A DNA stretch of 64,000 nucleotides from assembly GCA_002914805.1 (NCBI GenBank), contig JXTB01000104.1, forward strand, positions 688,970-752,969. The letters run 5' to 3'. Shown here piece by piece: positions 48,896-62,299 of this stretch. The position numbers were made by a program, and so were the translations under genes. The DNA comes from Parasponia andersonii (lineage: Eukaryota > Streptophyta > Magnoliopsida > Rosales > Cannabaceae). The notes under the pieces were generated by a model. It made no database searches. It was not told the DNA's origin and worked only from the letters and a program-made list of their open reading frames with translations. Numbering within the stretch: position 1 is the first letter of the stretch; each line of letters begins with the position of its first letter.

Positions 48896-51800
48896 TTACA
48901 AACGAGCAACATAGGAATTCGACAGAGTGACATATCTCACCCATCTGTATGGATTGTAAGATCCAGATTTCTTTGTTATCTGCAAGTATTTCACCTGCAT
49001 CCAAAATCACCAAATTTAGCTTCCTCAAAACAGTAGAGACACATTTTAGCCCTATGAATCTTTCACCGTACATGAAAGTACGTAGTTGAGCTAGCGCCAT
49101 CTAGTGCAATAGACAGTAAATAAATTATCAAAAGGCCTCACATATAGAAAAGGGGATCTTAGAAAGGGCATTAAGGGTAGGGCACTAATTTTGAATTGGG
49201 AAGCAACTAGTGTCAATGCTCTTCACTAGTTCACATTAAAACACCATTCACTACTATAAGTATAGACCGGTCCCAGTTTATAAGAACGATCTAATCATCA
49301 AAATTAAATTTCTAATTCTACCAAGTTTAATCAGGTAATGCACATGCAGCAAACAGGACCAACACCACAAAAGCATTAAAGGATCTTCCTTCTGCTATTA
49401 CAGTAATGAAATTGATGAACAATTCAGCAAAACTAGAGTTAAGTTGTGGAAACTTTATCCATCTCACCATCCTCATTCATTGGCTAAAACTTTACAGAAT
49501 CAACTACTACATTAATAAAACCAGCTTACCTGAAGCTTCGAAGCATTATACATTGGTATGGTAAATGTCAAGCTAACAGGACCGGATTCTTTTGTTATAT
49601 TACCTGCGTTAAGCAAAATATGTTGCATGAACATGTAGAGGAAAACAACGACATGAACATATATGTTCAACACAGCTGATTTAATACCATGTGTTTCTTG
49701 TGAAAATGTTAGCCTTGCTCGTAGTGTATGTTCACATCCCCCAACAATCTGTTTCAAATTGCACACACCAACAGTCATTTTCATGAGTTAAGCACGGTAA
49801 ATGTATCAAGAGCAAATCATTTGCAACCGTAAGATGAATTTCAAAATTACAAATAATTGAAAACACATAAAAGCCATGATAAGAAATTATTGCCTTCTTT
49901 AAATTCCACTCAAGTCTCTTATTAGCTTCCTTGAAATCTGTTGTTTGCCCAACAGCTCCAGGTTCCAACTCAAAACTCGCTCTGAAATAAAAAAAAATTG
50001 CTAATGTAAAGCACAAGTTTATATTAAACTGCTAAGATTTTCCTGTTCGCTTCTGGATGCACATAGATCATCAACCTTTGATGACAAACTACTACAAATA
50101 CTAGACAAGAAGCATGGTCTGCCCCTTTATGTATTAGGTCTAATGATCGGCTGCCTTTAGAAGTTTACTGTAATATCCTACAATTCCCTTTTTTCCACAA
50201 TATTCTTCCGAATGTTTCTTCGTGACGTGTAACAAAAAAGCTACCAGAGAACAACATGTATAAATAGGAGGATGTGGATCTCCTTCCAATTTTCAACAGT
50301 AAGTAAATGCTTTCTATATTTCATTTGTGATACACAAGATTACACCTCCTTTCAAATAATTAAATGATCCAAATATCATCCAATATTGTAAATTAAAATA
50401 ACTATAGCATTCTTGAGATACATTTCAAACAAAGGTCAATAAAATTCCAGCTGCTTCACTTAATTTGTTCTCATATTCCTAAAGGCTAAAAGTTATATTT
50501 GCAAATAACTGGACCTAGAAGTCTGTGAACAAGCTATCTAAGATACTTATAGCATTAAACGTTAAATGCTTTTGCTGAAACTTAATCAGCAGAAACTAGG
50601 TAATGCAAATCAAAACTAAACCTCATAAATTTACAGTTTGACAAGGAAATGACAATTACCTCATTGTATATTTAGGTAGTGGCATCTGTAGAGAAATTGT
50701 GTTTGCCGTAATGCTAGAGGGAAATTCAGCATATACTTTAAGAATCACTTCAGCCTACAATGGCAATTCCAAAGTGTCACAGTAAATACTGCAGTCTACA
50801 AGTACTGATAAGAATCACTTCATCCTAGATACTTTTAATGTGCTTAACATTCAAAATGCATTATCGACACTTGATAAATATAAATTTAAAAATTATAAAT
50901 AATTTAAACGTGTTTCTTAGCAAAATAGCTAAATTTTGGGTCCCCCTTTAAAAATGTCCCCTTTTCAAGCACCATAACAAAATGTTCAAGTATCTCAAAA
51001 ATTATAGCAAACGGCCAGGTATAGATATACATCATATAAATATAAATTGATGTACTGATGCATTAACATTAATTTATGTAAACATAAAATTGATATACTA
51101 CACACAAAGTTGATATACTGACATACTGATACATAAAATTAAGATACTGGTAAAAACCCATTTACCCCCCCCCCCCCCCCAAAAAAAAAAAAAAAAAAGA
51201 AGAGCGACAATTTAGCAAAGAGATGAAAATGGTCATTTATAAAATGAAGTGAAAAACACAGCCACTTCTTATAAAACTCAATTTAAATTCAGTAGATCTA
51301 TAATTCTAAGATAGGCATAAAACCATCTATCACACTAAGGCACTCAATGTGTTGATACAGAACTAGTTTTTTTCAATCTGAATATTCTAACTTCAAAAAT
51401 GCTAAGTAGTTTTACCTTAAGGATTCCTGCTTCTTCAATCAAAGCATTAATACGAAAAGGAGGCTTGAATTCCTGGGTCATACGATAATTCATGACAGGA
51501 AACTCACCATCCGGAGGAACCTAACAAATATCAGAAGTGTGATGCCATCAGGTCACAAATATTTTAGGTCTTTTTCACGACACAAGCATTGTATCTTACA
51601 TTATCTCAGATTCACATACCAGGGCCAAAGTTTTGTCTGCCTCAAAACTATCAAGACGTACGGATTCATGAAAATTACAATCATCAAGTATCACTACTCC
51701 CGAGCCGATTGAGCTTCTATAGTCTGTTTGGGAAAGAAATACCTTTGGCTGATGAGATCATTAAGGGGGGGAAAAAAAAACCAAAAAAAAAAAAAAAAAA

Positions 51801-54800
51801 CTGACAAGAATATCGGCAACGTTAAGCTTGACAAAATTCACCAAGATTATTTATTAAACAACAAAGAGTAACTACTATCCTACTTGAGATTAAGCCTTTT
51901 ATTTCATAAAAAACAAAACTAAAACCAAGAGGGTTTTTCTCAGAATTCAAAACATTTATATCAGTTTACATACTTGATCATATATCTACAACTACTCCAA
52001 AGCACGGAAAGCAAGAAAATTATGACAAGGAAGGTAAATTTAAAACATGTGGATTTGGATTACAATAGAGCCAGAAAAATACCATAGACTGACTGCCCGC
52101 CTCTTCCTATGCTCAGGTCATCGTTAAGTGCTAGTCGGATTTCTGGGTTTCCAGTTAGATAGCTTTTCATTTGAATTGTGCCATCAATTTCAGAGGTCAG
52201 TATGTATCCCTGTTAAACAACATTGAAATGATTTTTTTTTTTTAAACATTTGTACTCCCACTGAACGATATTTTTGAGAAGTAGGAAAGTATTGCATATT
52301 GCTAGGTAGGTCCCCATAAGGAACTGAACTTTAGATCTCAGGGGAGTAAACCATGGGCCTGACTACCCGACCTAACCCTCATGTGTCATTAAAAATGATT
52401 AACTATGAAATGTAAAAGATACATGGCTAAATATACATATACAATTATTTATAAATTTATGGAATGATCAAGAATGAAGAATTCAATATTCAACTTCCAA
52501 AACAAATAAATAAATAAATATTTCATATGAATTTATATGTGTGGTTATCAATACACAAGTGCTCATGTGCGTTCAACTTTCGTATGTCATATGAATTTAT
52601 GTGTGTGTATTTATTAATATACAAGCGCTCATGTATGTTCAACTTTGGAGTTAGTGTTAGATAAAAATGATACATTTTTACTAGAAAGATAAAGTGAAAC
52701 AGTTCTGCAATTTAAGTACAAAGATAAATTTAGGAAAAGAGCTATAATTATGTGAGTACGAGCCTTGTAACAAACTATATATACAACAACACCGTCTTCA
52801 TGGAGATCAAGCATCAAAAAATCGATAGATCTTGTTTATAGATCACAAAATAAATAAATATAAATGTTTGACTAAACTTTAAACAATTACAGCAAATAGA
52901 ATCAACTGAGGACAAGTATACTCACACTAGAGCTAAAAGTGATGCTGATCTTCTCAATTATATCAACAAAAATTTCTTCCCTCCTTCTACCAGTAGGATC
53001 ATTCGCAACAACAGACTTTGTGACAGCAGTCCCTGGAATTCTTTTGGTTCCTTGCTGCAAGCATCCACATGTTTAAAAATTGGTCACTTAATGTCCAAGT
53101 CAATCATCAAAACAAGATACGAATTGATATTATTTATACAAGGAATTCAGTAAACAAAATAAGTTGGACATACCATAAAAAGGGCAGCAGGACCTAGAGG
53201 TGACAAATGTGCAGCATCAACAACAATTGGTTCATTGAATACATAGGACTTCAAAACTTCAGTTGATGTCGTTTGGACATAACCAAAATCCTGTCAGAAG
53301 AAAATGATACTCAAGTTACATGCATACCACCTCTAACAGCCAAAAGATAAATAATTTCAAAGATACCTTAAAGCTTCAATATTCAGAAAATAAATAGAGC
53401 GTCCAGCAAAAAAGAAACAACTAGACAGTGCAGTCAAATAAAACTTATGATTGACTTATATGCTGTACTTCAAAGAAAATCAATGCAAAACATTTGTTTC
53501 TTGCAACACTACTTCTACGGGTCACAGAAATGGCAAGTGCTTTAGATAAGAACTGAAAAATATACATATATATTTCATAAAAAGATCACCAGTAGGCTTA
53601 GTTTAACAGGCATTGAAATAAAAGATGCAAAAGTTATCTCAAATGCAAGAAGAAAAAGGTGACTGATAGTCCAAGAAGAATAAGCAGCATAAATTTTGAA
53701 CCTTATAATTTTCATCAAGCAATACTACCTAGAAAACATAGCCAGAAGTTAATAGATGCTCAAGAAATACGCCAACACAAGAAGTCAAAACAATAAGATA
53801 GGAGCTTACAATGACTTCATCAAGCAACTCATACACAAGTACAAAATTTCTCCTTAATGAATCTTCATTGAGAACCCCAAGGTAATCTTTGATGACTCGA
53901 GCAATCCTTTGTAAAAGCTCGAAGACAAACGACGGTGACAAATTAACCCTTGTTGTTGCAACAAACATTAATCCCACGACCTTCACGTGAAAGTAGTTGA
54001 CACCATCCACATTCTATCAAATGAACCAAAAAAAAGAGGGAAAGGGAAGAAAAACCAGATACATAAATAAGTACAACTTGAATCTTACTAGTACACACAA
54101 AGATACACTGTAACCACAGACCCAAAACTACGTAAGAAAGAAAGTTCATGACGGGAATATAAGATCAAGGAAATTGTCAGCCTAGTTAAGGAACCACCAG
54201 CGGGTGACAATAAAGTCTGAACTCATATCATTGTTCTAGTTGTTCCGAAAAATAAAATGATCAACAGGATTTCTACTTCTTTAAACGTATATCATAATTT
54301 TCGAATCTAGAGCTTGTAATGGAACAAGAACTAAATAAATCTTCCTCTTCGTAACAATTTTGGATTAAAATCCTAATGATTCATTACTTAACGTCTAATA
54401 AGTTCCATACATATTTGTTTAGCATGTGTTTTATATCTTATTCAAAACATAAACAAGAGAAAAAAGGCAACTGAAGAAACTTAAGAAACTAGTTCGCCGC
54501 ATCTACAGAAAAAAAATAAAAAATAAAAAATAAAAAAAAAGAAGAAAAGATAAAAGGCCCCTACATACCAACTATGAGAATCTACTTTAATGGGCATTGA
54601 ACAAAACCAAANTAACAACAATGGAGAGAACCCAAAATGTTAGATTGGTTTGAGAATAGAGCCCTAGAGAAGACAATGTTAATACATTCTTCAGTAAGAT
54701 AATACCTACAAAGACAGGGGGTGCCTCCTCTTGCCCATCTTCTTTCCAAAATTTCACCTTGCGGAAGAATATCTCCGCCGTCGCTCTCTGCACTTCACCT

Positions 54801-55108
54801 CGATCTGCATTCATGCCATCAATTAACAAATAATAATGAAATCGAAAAACCATCCACAAATAAATTTTGCTGAAATTAAAATTCGTATGTGCAAATTAGC
54901 GAATGCTTGGATCTGAGACGATTCAAGAGTTGACTCCGAGCTGATAAAGATAATTGAATTAGGGAGCTATGATTGTATTCGGGTTATATAGATCCGACCA
55001 AAGAAGATCTTATTGAGAATTAGATCGAGAAGAAAGAGAGAATGGCTCACAGTCGCGAAAGACGATGTTATCGCCTCGCTGAGAGAGAACGAAGAACTGG
55101 GAGATCAT
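48896..55108 (-). CDS. AP4M: AP-4 complex subunit mu
   Basis: Complete medium subunit of the AP-4 adaptor, which selects Tyr-based sorting signals at the trans-Golgi network for vacuolar trafficking. Thirteen exons with continuous phase (minus): 55051-55108, 54710-54804, 53810-54013, 53174-53290, 52926-53054, 52083-52209, 51620-51723, 51416-51520, 50660-50754, 49894-49981, 49688-49748, 49530-49603, 48896-48994. They encode 451 aa, the usual length. The start MISQFFVLSQRGDNIVF opens the longin-like N-domain (about 1-140). The mu-homology domain occupies about 180 to the end, with EFPVMNYRMTQEFKPPF, EFPSSITANT, SFELEPGAVGQTTDFKE and terminal NPYRWVRYVT. All introns are GT-AG except intron 10, which starts GC (after 49894). 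An N sits in intron 2 (54612). Confidence 0.97.
51167..51198. repeat. Homopolymer C then A in an AP4M intron
   Basis: A run of about 15 C followed directly by about 18 A. The length is probably unreliable in the assembly. Confidence 0.9.
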
Positions 55109-56413
55109 GGTTTTTGGCTATGGCCTCGCTCGTCTCTGCTGAAAATTGTGAAAAAAAATAAAAAATAATAATGTATCTCAGGTGCTTGGACAAAGCAATT
55201 GGAATTGGACTCCTCTTTTTATTTGGATATTTTTCGGAGTGAAAAAAAATCTAAGATTAGTCTTTTGCTGATTTTGATGTTTGAAATGTATATGTGCTCC
55301 AAATCAAGGGTTTATGGGACAAATGTCCCTAAGCTATCCATCGTGGTAATTTACTTTTTAAAGTTTTAATTGTAGCAGGTCCTAAATTGCTTTCTAACAA
55401 TTTGATTCCTAAATCATCTAAGTTATAATTTATTGTTAAATTTAAAAAAAAAAAAAAATTATGTAAGGACACGTTGTAATATTTAAAAGCGTATTTAGAA
55501 AACTTAAATTGAACAAATGAATTTGAAGAAAATGATAAATATATTCTTTATTTTTTATGGACTTTAAAATTATAAATTTGGAGAAAATTCTTTTTCTGTG
55601 GCCACTTTTATGTTTGAAACGCTCATTTTAACTTTTAAATATATTTTTAGATACCATCAATAATCATCACGTATATTTTTGATAAAGAATTTAACAGTAT
55701 ATTATAATTTAGACGTTTCAATGATTAAATTACTGTAAATTAGAAGGTTCAAAAATAAGTTACTATAATTGAAAATTTGAAGGCTAAATTGTCACATATT
55801 TGATAGTTCGCGGCTAACTGTCCAGTAACCCCTTATCAAAAATAACTTATATTTGCTCAAAAAGAAGAAGGGAAAAAAAAAATTAATTAATTAATTAAGT
55901 TATACATGGGTCTTCCAACCCAACCCCCCCCCCCTCTAAAGTATTTATGTACACGCCGACCATGGGATTTCGGCAAACAGGACATCGGTGTTTTTTTATT
56001 GTCGTTATTTGATTTTATTGTCGTTTCTTAATTTCTAGTGTCGTTTTACTGTACAGACGCTTATTCATTCTTGTTCCATTGTCTTTCCTCCTAAATAAAC
56101 TGACAGTGCTTTCATACGAGAAACTTGATTTGATGACTTTATTTATAAAATTCAAAGAACTAAATTCCCTATTTCAATTCACTCCCAAAAAAAAAAAAAA
56201 CAAAAAAATCCTTACATCAAGGTATAATAATTCGAGACGAACTAACAAAGCATCTGCTTCAAGCATTGGTTCATACAGAAATATCCACATATGACATTAT
56301 ATGGGGAAGAAGACCAGTTACAACACACAGTTGTTATACATTAAAAACCTATTTACACATGTACTTCTCCATCCCCTCAAAAAACAATAACAATAAGATA
56401 AGATAATCAAGAT
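55109..56413. other. Intergenic between AP4M and carbonic anhydrase
   Basis: It must hold the AP4M promoter and the carbonic anhydrase 3' UTR. About 55318-55845 looks like a decayed MITE: its ends (GGACAAATGTCCCTAAGCTATC, and on the other strand TGGACAGTTAGCCGCGAACTATC) are weakly inverted copies. No gene recognised. Confidence 0.45.
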
Positions 56414-58388
56414 TCAAGTCCAAAATGCTTGGTCTTTGACTAAATATCTACCCCCATCAATGCTGCTATCCTCATTGATATCAAGAGTCCACTTCTCAAA
56501 TGTAAAATTCAAGAAATCATAGTACCCTCCGTGAATTGAGAGCTGGTTTTTCTTTACCCTGTCTTCTATCCAGGGGTATGTCAGCAAATTCAATAATGAA
56601 TCGTTGATAGATTCCTGTAAAAGAATGGTCAAAGAAGAAACTACAATTGAGATATTCCTGTAAAAGAGTGGTTAAAAGAATAAACTATACAAATTACATA
56701 GAAGAAGTGAAAGAGCTTAATACAATTACCTTCTCACAATGCCTGCACTGCTGGTCAAAACTATGGTCCAGAGCAGCAGCTCGTGTTCTTAACCTGGCAA
56801 CTTTAGCTTTAATAATCCATTTGTAAATAAAGCTGCCAAAATCAAAACGAGAAAACACTTGAATAAGACATATTTAAATGATCATATATATTAGAAGAAA
56901 CATATAAAATGGAGAAAGGGGCTCTCTATAATCAGACCTTGAGTTTGACTCTTCTTGCATACTCATGAGGGTCTCAATTCCACCACATCTACTATGCCCA
57001 ATGACTAATATGTTTTCAACCTAAAAGTCGGCAACCAAACATTTCAATTTTTTTTCAAAAAAAACATAATAATAATAACTTGATCATGTAGGAAAAGAAA
57101 GAACAACACATATGACCTACTTCGAGAGTATTTACTGCAAACTCAAGCGCAGCATTAGTTTCGGATGGTCCATTCTGCCAACCAAAATAGATGAACATGA
57201 AAATTCATTGAGAATAGTTCAATAATTCAGGTCTAAGTTACTAAAGGAGTAAGAAGAGAAGACTGGAAACCTCAAGTGGAGGAACAAGATTCGCCACGTT
57301 TCGAATCATGAAGGCTTCTCCAGGTTGAAATCCAAGAATGTTAGAAGGGCATACCCTTGAGTCTGCACAAGCAATCACCATAAACTGTTCTTGAACTTGT
57401 AAGTTTGTACATAGAAGATTAACATGAACTTAAAAGAAAGGGTCAACAAAGCAAGGCACAACAAAAAGAATGATACCCAATTTGGGGTATCAAGATTTTA
57501 AGTTCATAATAATACCTTAGGCGTTTGTTCTTCAGCAAGTCTCTGATAATGCTCCAGATTTTCCCTGTTAATACATAATAGAACTGCATATAACTTGTGC
57601 CCAGCTAACTAAATTCACAACTAATTTTTCTTAATATTAAGCACAGAAAAATATTGACGGCTACTTACAAATATATCCTCTTTTTAAAACTTAGAAATCT
57701 CTGTCTCATTTCATCAAACAAGTCCACTTCATTGTTAGCTTTTGGCACATTTCTCACTATGAAGTTTGTATGGTGGTCTTTGGCAAGTGCCGAGTCATCA
57801 CTTGAAGCCTCCAGCCCAAAATTTGGGTTCCTTCTATAAAATAAATTATCCAGACAAGTAAAGCACTTAAAGAATAAAACTCTCTAATCTCTATCAAAAG
57901 AGTAGACAATACCAACTTACTTGACTGAAGGCAATAATCTCAAATGGGTTTCCTCAACTTGTACCAAATTTATCTGCCTGATCCTCTAGTAATTTTACAT
58001 AGAAGGGAATAATTGCATTTAGAAATGAGACATTTATATGATAAAACAAAAGGAAGGACAAAATAAAAGCCATGAAAGAACCTACTGGGTCTGAACGAGA
58101 GGGTCTTCCCAGAAAGGAATTGGTCAACCTAGAAAAGGGTATGCAGCGAAAGGGATCTCTATAGACCGTGGAAGGTCTTAAGGCTGCCAAGGATGGAATA
58201 ATCCAGCGAGCTTTTGAGCCTTTAATGGAGAAAATAACAATAACACTAATAATAAGTACAAGAAAAATGTTTTCTGATCAAAATCATACAATCACATTCG
58301 AAATATATATTTAATTTCCTTTTTTTTTTTTTTAAAGAGTAACGAAAGATGATTCAACGGTCTACTTACGGAGGATTGGCCAGACCAT
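56414..58388 (-). CDS. BCA5: Beta carbonic anhydrase, organelle-targeted (BCA5-like)
   Basis: Zinc enzyme that interconverts CO2 and bicarbonate. Ten exons with continuous phase (minus): 58370-58388, 58086-58219, 57921-57973, 57669-57833, 57516-57564, 57271-57384, 57121-57174, 56938-57020, 56730-56832, 56414-56614; 324 aa. Zinc ligands are Cys146 (in CADSR), His205 and Cys208 (GHSRCGG); Asp148 and Arg150 form the conserved dyad. The first 50 or so residues are rich in Arg and Ser and nearly free of acids, as in plastid or mitochondrial presequences. The C-terminal half ([34 protein letters not shown]) resembles plant BCA5/BCA6. The start is the first ATG after an in-frame stop, in a tiny exon that encodes six residues plus one base; its use should be treated as likely, not certain. 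Family assignment is firm; BCA5 versus BCA6 is not. Confidence 0.93.
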
Positions 58389-59094
58389 TTCTCACTTCCC
58401 GCCTGATCAGCATTTGGAATGTACAAGAAATTTTTTTATTACTATTCTGGCAAAATATATAATTAAGATAAAGTTGAGGGGCTATGAAACGTGGAGGCAT
58501 GTAAACATTCTTTTTTTTTTTTTTTTTTGTGACGAAAGTAAACATTCTTATCTAGTTCCAACTTTCAATCGAGTCATCGGAAGTTGTGGGTGGGATACGT
58601 TACGTCTCTATGCTGCTTTCTTCTTTCTGTACTTTTCCATCCATTTGAGTGGAGTGGACCCGTGGAATACGCAAATGCAATTGCAATGGGTTGGATTAGG
58701 CTCTCCGTCAGTCCGGACCTACAAAAACACGATAGCTATTAAAGATTTTTTTTTTCATTATTTTCTGATAAAATAGTTCATCCCATCATGACGGAGCCAA
58801 ACATAAATTTTGTACTTATTTGAAAAAAAAAATGTATATAAATTTAATAAAATTAGAATTCTAGCCTAGACCTCCAAATTAATATGAAATTAACTTGCCC
58901 CAAACAAATATGGAATTTGACTTACCACCAATATAATTTGGAATCGTCCTTAAAAAAAATAATTTTATATCTATTTTATCTTTAATTAACATTAAATTAG
59001 AATTATTCCAGAAAAACATTTAATTAATTTTCTTTTTACATTGTTTGGATTTTAATCTATAAAATTCTAGAACATGTGAGGATAATTAAATTCC
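58389..59094. other. Upstream of carbonic anhydrase, no gene seen
   Basis: This must contain the promoter and 5' UTR of the minus-strand carbonic anhydrase. An open frame at 58414-58776 (plus) contains long Phe runs from poly-T and has no family motif. Confidence 0.5.
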
Positions 59095-59103
59095 AATTGT
59101 CAA

Positions 59104-61605
59104 GAAAAATTAGTCATTTTGCTCCTGATATGTATCATCAGTATGAATTTACTTCCTCACTTTTGACTTTGTATTCAAGTATCTTTAGATGACAGATTTA
59201 TTCTTCTTTTACCCTCTCACTTTTGACTTAATATTCAAGTGTCCCCTACAATAGCAAAATTGTTCTTCTTTTGCCCTTTATTTTTTACTTAATATTTAAA
59301 TGCCTCATAAAATGGTAAAGTTGTTATTCTTTTACTCCCTCGACTCTAATACCATTAGATTATAAGAAATTTGAAAATAGTCAAATAATTATTTTACTTT
59401 TTAAATAGCTAATAAATATTTTTTACTATTTTTTTAATATTAAATATTTCCAAATAGTTAGTTTTTATGATTAAATAAATAAAATAAACGAAAAGAAATA
59501 AAAGAAAAATAATTTTTTAATAGTTGTACATGTATATGTAAAACAAAAATAAACAAAATAGAGCAATTTTTGCATTAATTCATTAGTGTCAAAATATTTT
59601 TAGAAGTTATGTAAAAAAAAAAAAAAAAAAAAAAACTGTGTTAGCCCAAGATTAGCTAACCTAAGAGGGGGGTGAATTGGGTTTTAAAAATTTTTACAAA
59701 CTTTTCAAGATAAGCTAGAGAATTATGCAAGTAATGACAATATCAAGTAAAAATAGTTAAAATAGCATGCACAAGCTCAAGGTAAGTAAATTAAAGAGAT
59801 AAGGATAGAGAAATGTAAATGTTATTTTTTACGAGGTTCAACAAACACGACGGTTTATCTATGTCCCCGGCTCTTAGCAACACGTTTTGAGTTTTACACT
59901 ATTCGATCAAGAGAATTTGCTCGATCGACCCTTGTACACAACGAGTGATTTCTCCTTAAGCACATTCACGCCTTTACAATAGTCTTAAATCTGGCTTTAT
60001 TATGTCTAACTTAAATTGTTTAGACACCGATGCCAATCTCACATAAACCGAGTTATTTATGAATCTGGTGTCAACCTCACCTCACAATTACAATTTGGTT
60101 TTTGTTGAAACACTCAACTAGAATATTTCTTTAATGAAAGTATTTGATACAAGGTAAGCTTAAAGAGAATAGATGCAAACATACGATATGATCTACTTTG
60201 GCTCAAGTGATTTTTGTAAAAAATTATATTTAAAAGTTTGGATCACAAAAATTAATTTGAATATATGATATAAGTAATGTAAGGTGTCCAAAAGTTATTT
60301 CAAGTCTCAAAAAAGCTTCTATTTATAGACTTGAATGAAAATTAGCCGTTTCAGACCGTTTGACAGACAATCTATCATTTTTGAAATACCGAAAGTGTGT
60401 TTTCGGTCGACCGAAAATAGCAATTATTGATAGTGCAGTTCTAACAGTCGAATTTAAAATTCTGTTGAAAATCGGCGGAGAATCGGTAGAACGAAAACTG
60501 GGATTTGGTTTGCCGAAAATACCAGAGAACATGTTTTAATTTTATTTCAAGTCTTTTTCGATTCTTTTCAAATTGTGACTTCTTAAATTGATTTTTTATA
60601 AAATATGGATACTATAGAAATATATAAATCAATTTAAAAATTGTTTAAAATAATTTTTCAAACTTTAATTGAAAATAAATTAGTTTGACTGTATTGGTTT
60701 GAAAATTTCTTTTTTTAAAAAAACAATTGAGGCATTAAGATCATATTATATGTAAACAAGTATTCAAATACAAGAACTAAGTATTTAACATTTGCTAGTC
60801 TAAGTTGTATTGTTGATCTTTATATTCAAGTTCTTTTCCATAATCTATCTCGAATATCCTGTGATCCTTTCAATTTTGAGTGTTACACACTCAAGTTGAT
60901 TATTAATTCTTAATCATATATTTATTAACTTCTAAATATGAGTATACGATTGATAATACAAAGTATGAGTCAACAAACTGTATATTTTTATATTCGAAAG
61001 ACTTCTAGAAAATGAAATGACTATTTGCTCTCTTATTTTTCATGAAAAATGGTCATTTTATTTCATAAAAACATGAAAAATAAGAGGAAAATTAATGAAA
61101 TAGATATTTCATTTTTTAGAAAGTCTTTCAGATGTGAAAATATGCAATTTTTTTATATATAACTTTTAAAAATATTTTGACACTAATGAATTAATGCAAA
61201 AATTTATCAATTTTGTTTATTTTTTTTATTTATTTAATCATAAAAACTAGTTCCTTAGAACTATCTAATATAAAAAAATAGTAAAAGATATCTATTAGCT
61301 ATTTAAAAAGTAAAATGATTGTTCGGCTATTGTCCAATTTCTTATTTTCTTACTGTGCTATAGTTGAGGGGGTAAAAAAATAACAACTTTACTATTTTAT
61401 GAGGCATTTGAATACTAAGTCAAAAGTGAGGGGGCAAAAGAATAATAATTTTGTCATTGTAGAGGATACTTGAATATTAAGTCAAAAGTGAGTAGCAAAA
61501 GAAGAACAAATTTGTCATTTAGGGAGCACTTGAATACAAAGTCAAAAATAAAGGGACAAATTCATATTGATGACAAATGTTATCGAACAAAATGACTAAT
61601 TTTCT
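59104..61605. mobile_element. 2.5-kb element with ~0.5-kb inverted repeats and 9-bp duplication (MULE)
   Basis: The left end GAAAAATTAGTCATTTTG and the reverse complement of the right end AGAAAATTAGTCATTTTG open inverted arms (about 59104-59617 and 61150-61605). The flanks AATTGTCAA (59095-59103) and AATTGCCAA (61606-61614) differ at one base, giving a 9-bp duplication as in the Mutator superfamily. Each arm contains about three imperfect 60-bp subrepeats beginning CACTTTTGACTT.. (left arm 59157-59340, mirrored at 61390-61550). The interior has no transposase. It starts TGTGTTAGCCCAAGATTAGC after a long A run. Confidence 0.8.
60981..61144. mobile_element. Nested hairpin MITE
   Basis: A 164-bp near-palindrome. 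The left arm 60981-61044 (with GAAAGACTTCTAGAAAATGAA and CTCTTATTTTTCATG) is matched in inverse by 61072-61144, leaving a 27-nt loop. It would form a long hairpin if transcribed. It lies inside the 2.5-kb element. Confidence 0.65.
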
Positions 61606-61614
61606 AATTGCCAA

Positions 61615-62284
61615 TTTAGAAATGGAATTAAAAAGAACACCATAAAATAAGTTGCATTATACTATTGTAAGGGTATCGCTGACCCACTTTTCTATTTTTG
61701 TGTAACTTTTACTTCATTTTGGAGTAACTTTCAGACTAAACAGTAACTTCATTTCTAACCCATTACTCTATTTCTAACACCCAAAAAAAATATCCTTAAT
61801 ATATTCATTTTTATCTTCTTTTTATATAAATTTATTCTAAGTCCTCAACATGTATCAATTTCACTAATAATATCCATATATAACTTTTTTTTACGTATTG
61901 ATCCAATAATATATTTTATTATTTAACAAAGTTATAGAAACTAATAGATTAATAAATTATATTTTATTAACTAAAACAGTTTAAATAGTTTAAATGGTGT
62001 AAAAGTTTAAATATTATGTCATTTTATTTAATGTTTGTATGCATATCCCCACATTGCAAATTGATATTTTATATTATTTACATATTAAATTTACTCCGTA
62101 TAAATTTAACCATGAAATAATAATAAAGACATGAGACATAAAAAGAAAGATTTTAATTTTTTGGTACCAAAAAGTTGTTAATTTTGACTAAAACTATGCA
62201 AATAGGGTCAAAACTAAAAAATTCAAGATTCATTTGTGGCTTTTTTTACAATTAAAAAAATTTAAAAAAAAAAAAAAAGAAAAA
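61615..62284. other. Intergenic, no gene seen
   Basis: AT-rich sequence with A/T homopolymers; nothing recognised. Confidence 0.5.
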
Positions 62285-62299
62285 AGAAAAATGGCGACT

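Noticed and set aside
58414..58776. 120-codon plus frame upstream of the carbonic anhydrase
   Set aside because: Phe runs from poly-T, no family resemblance, and it lies in the expected promoter region.
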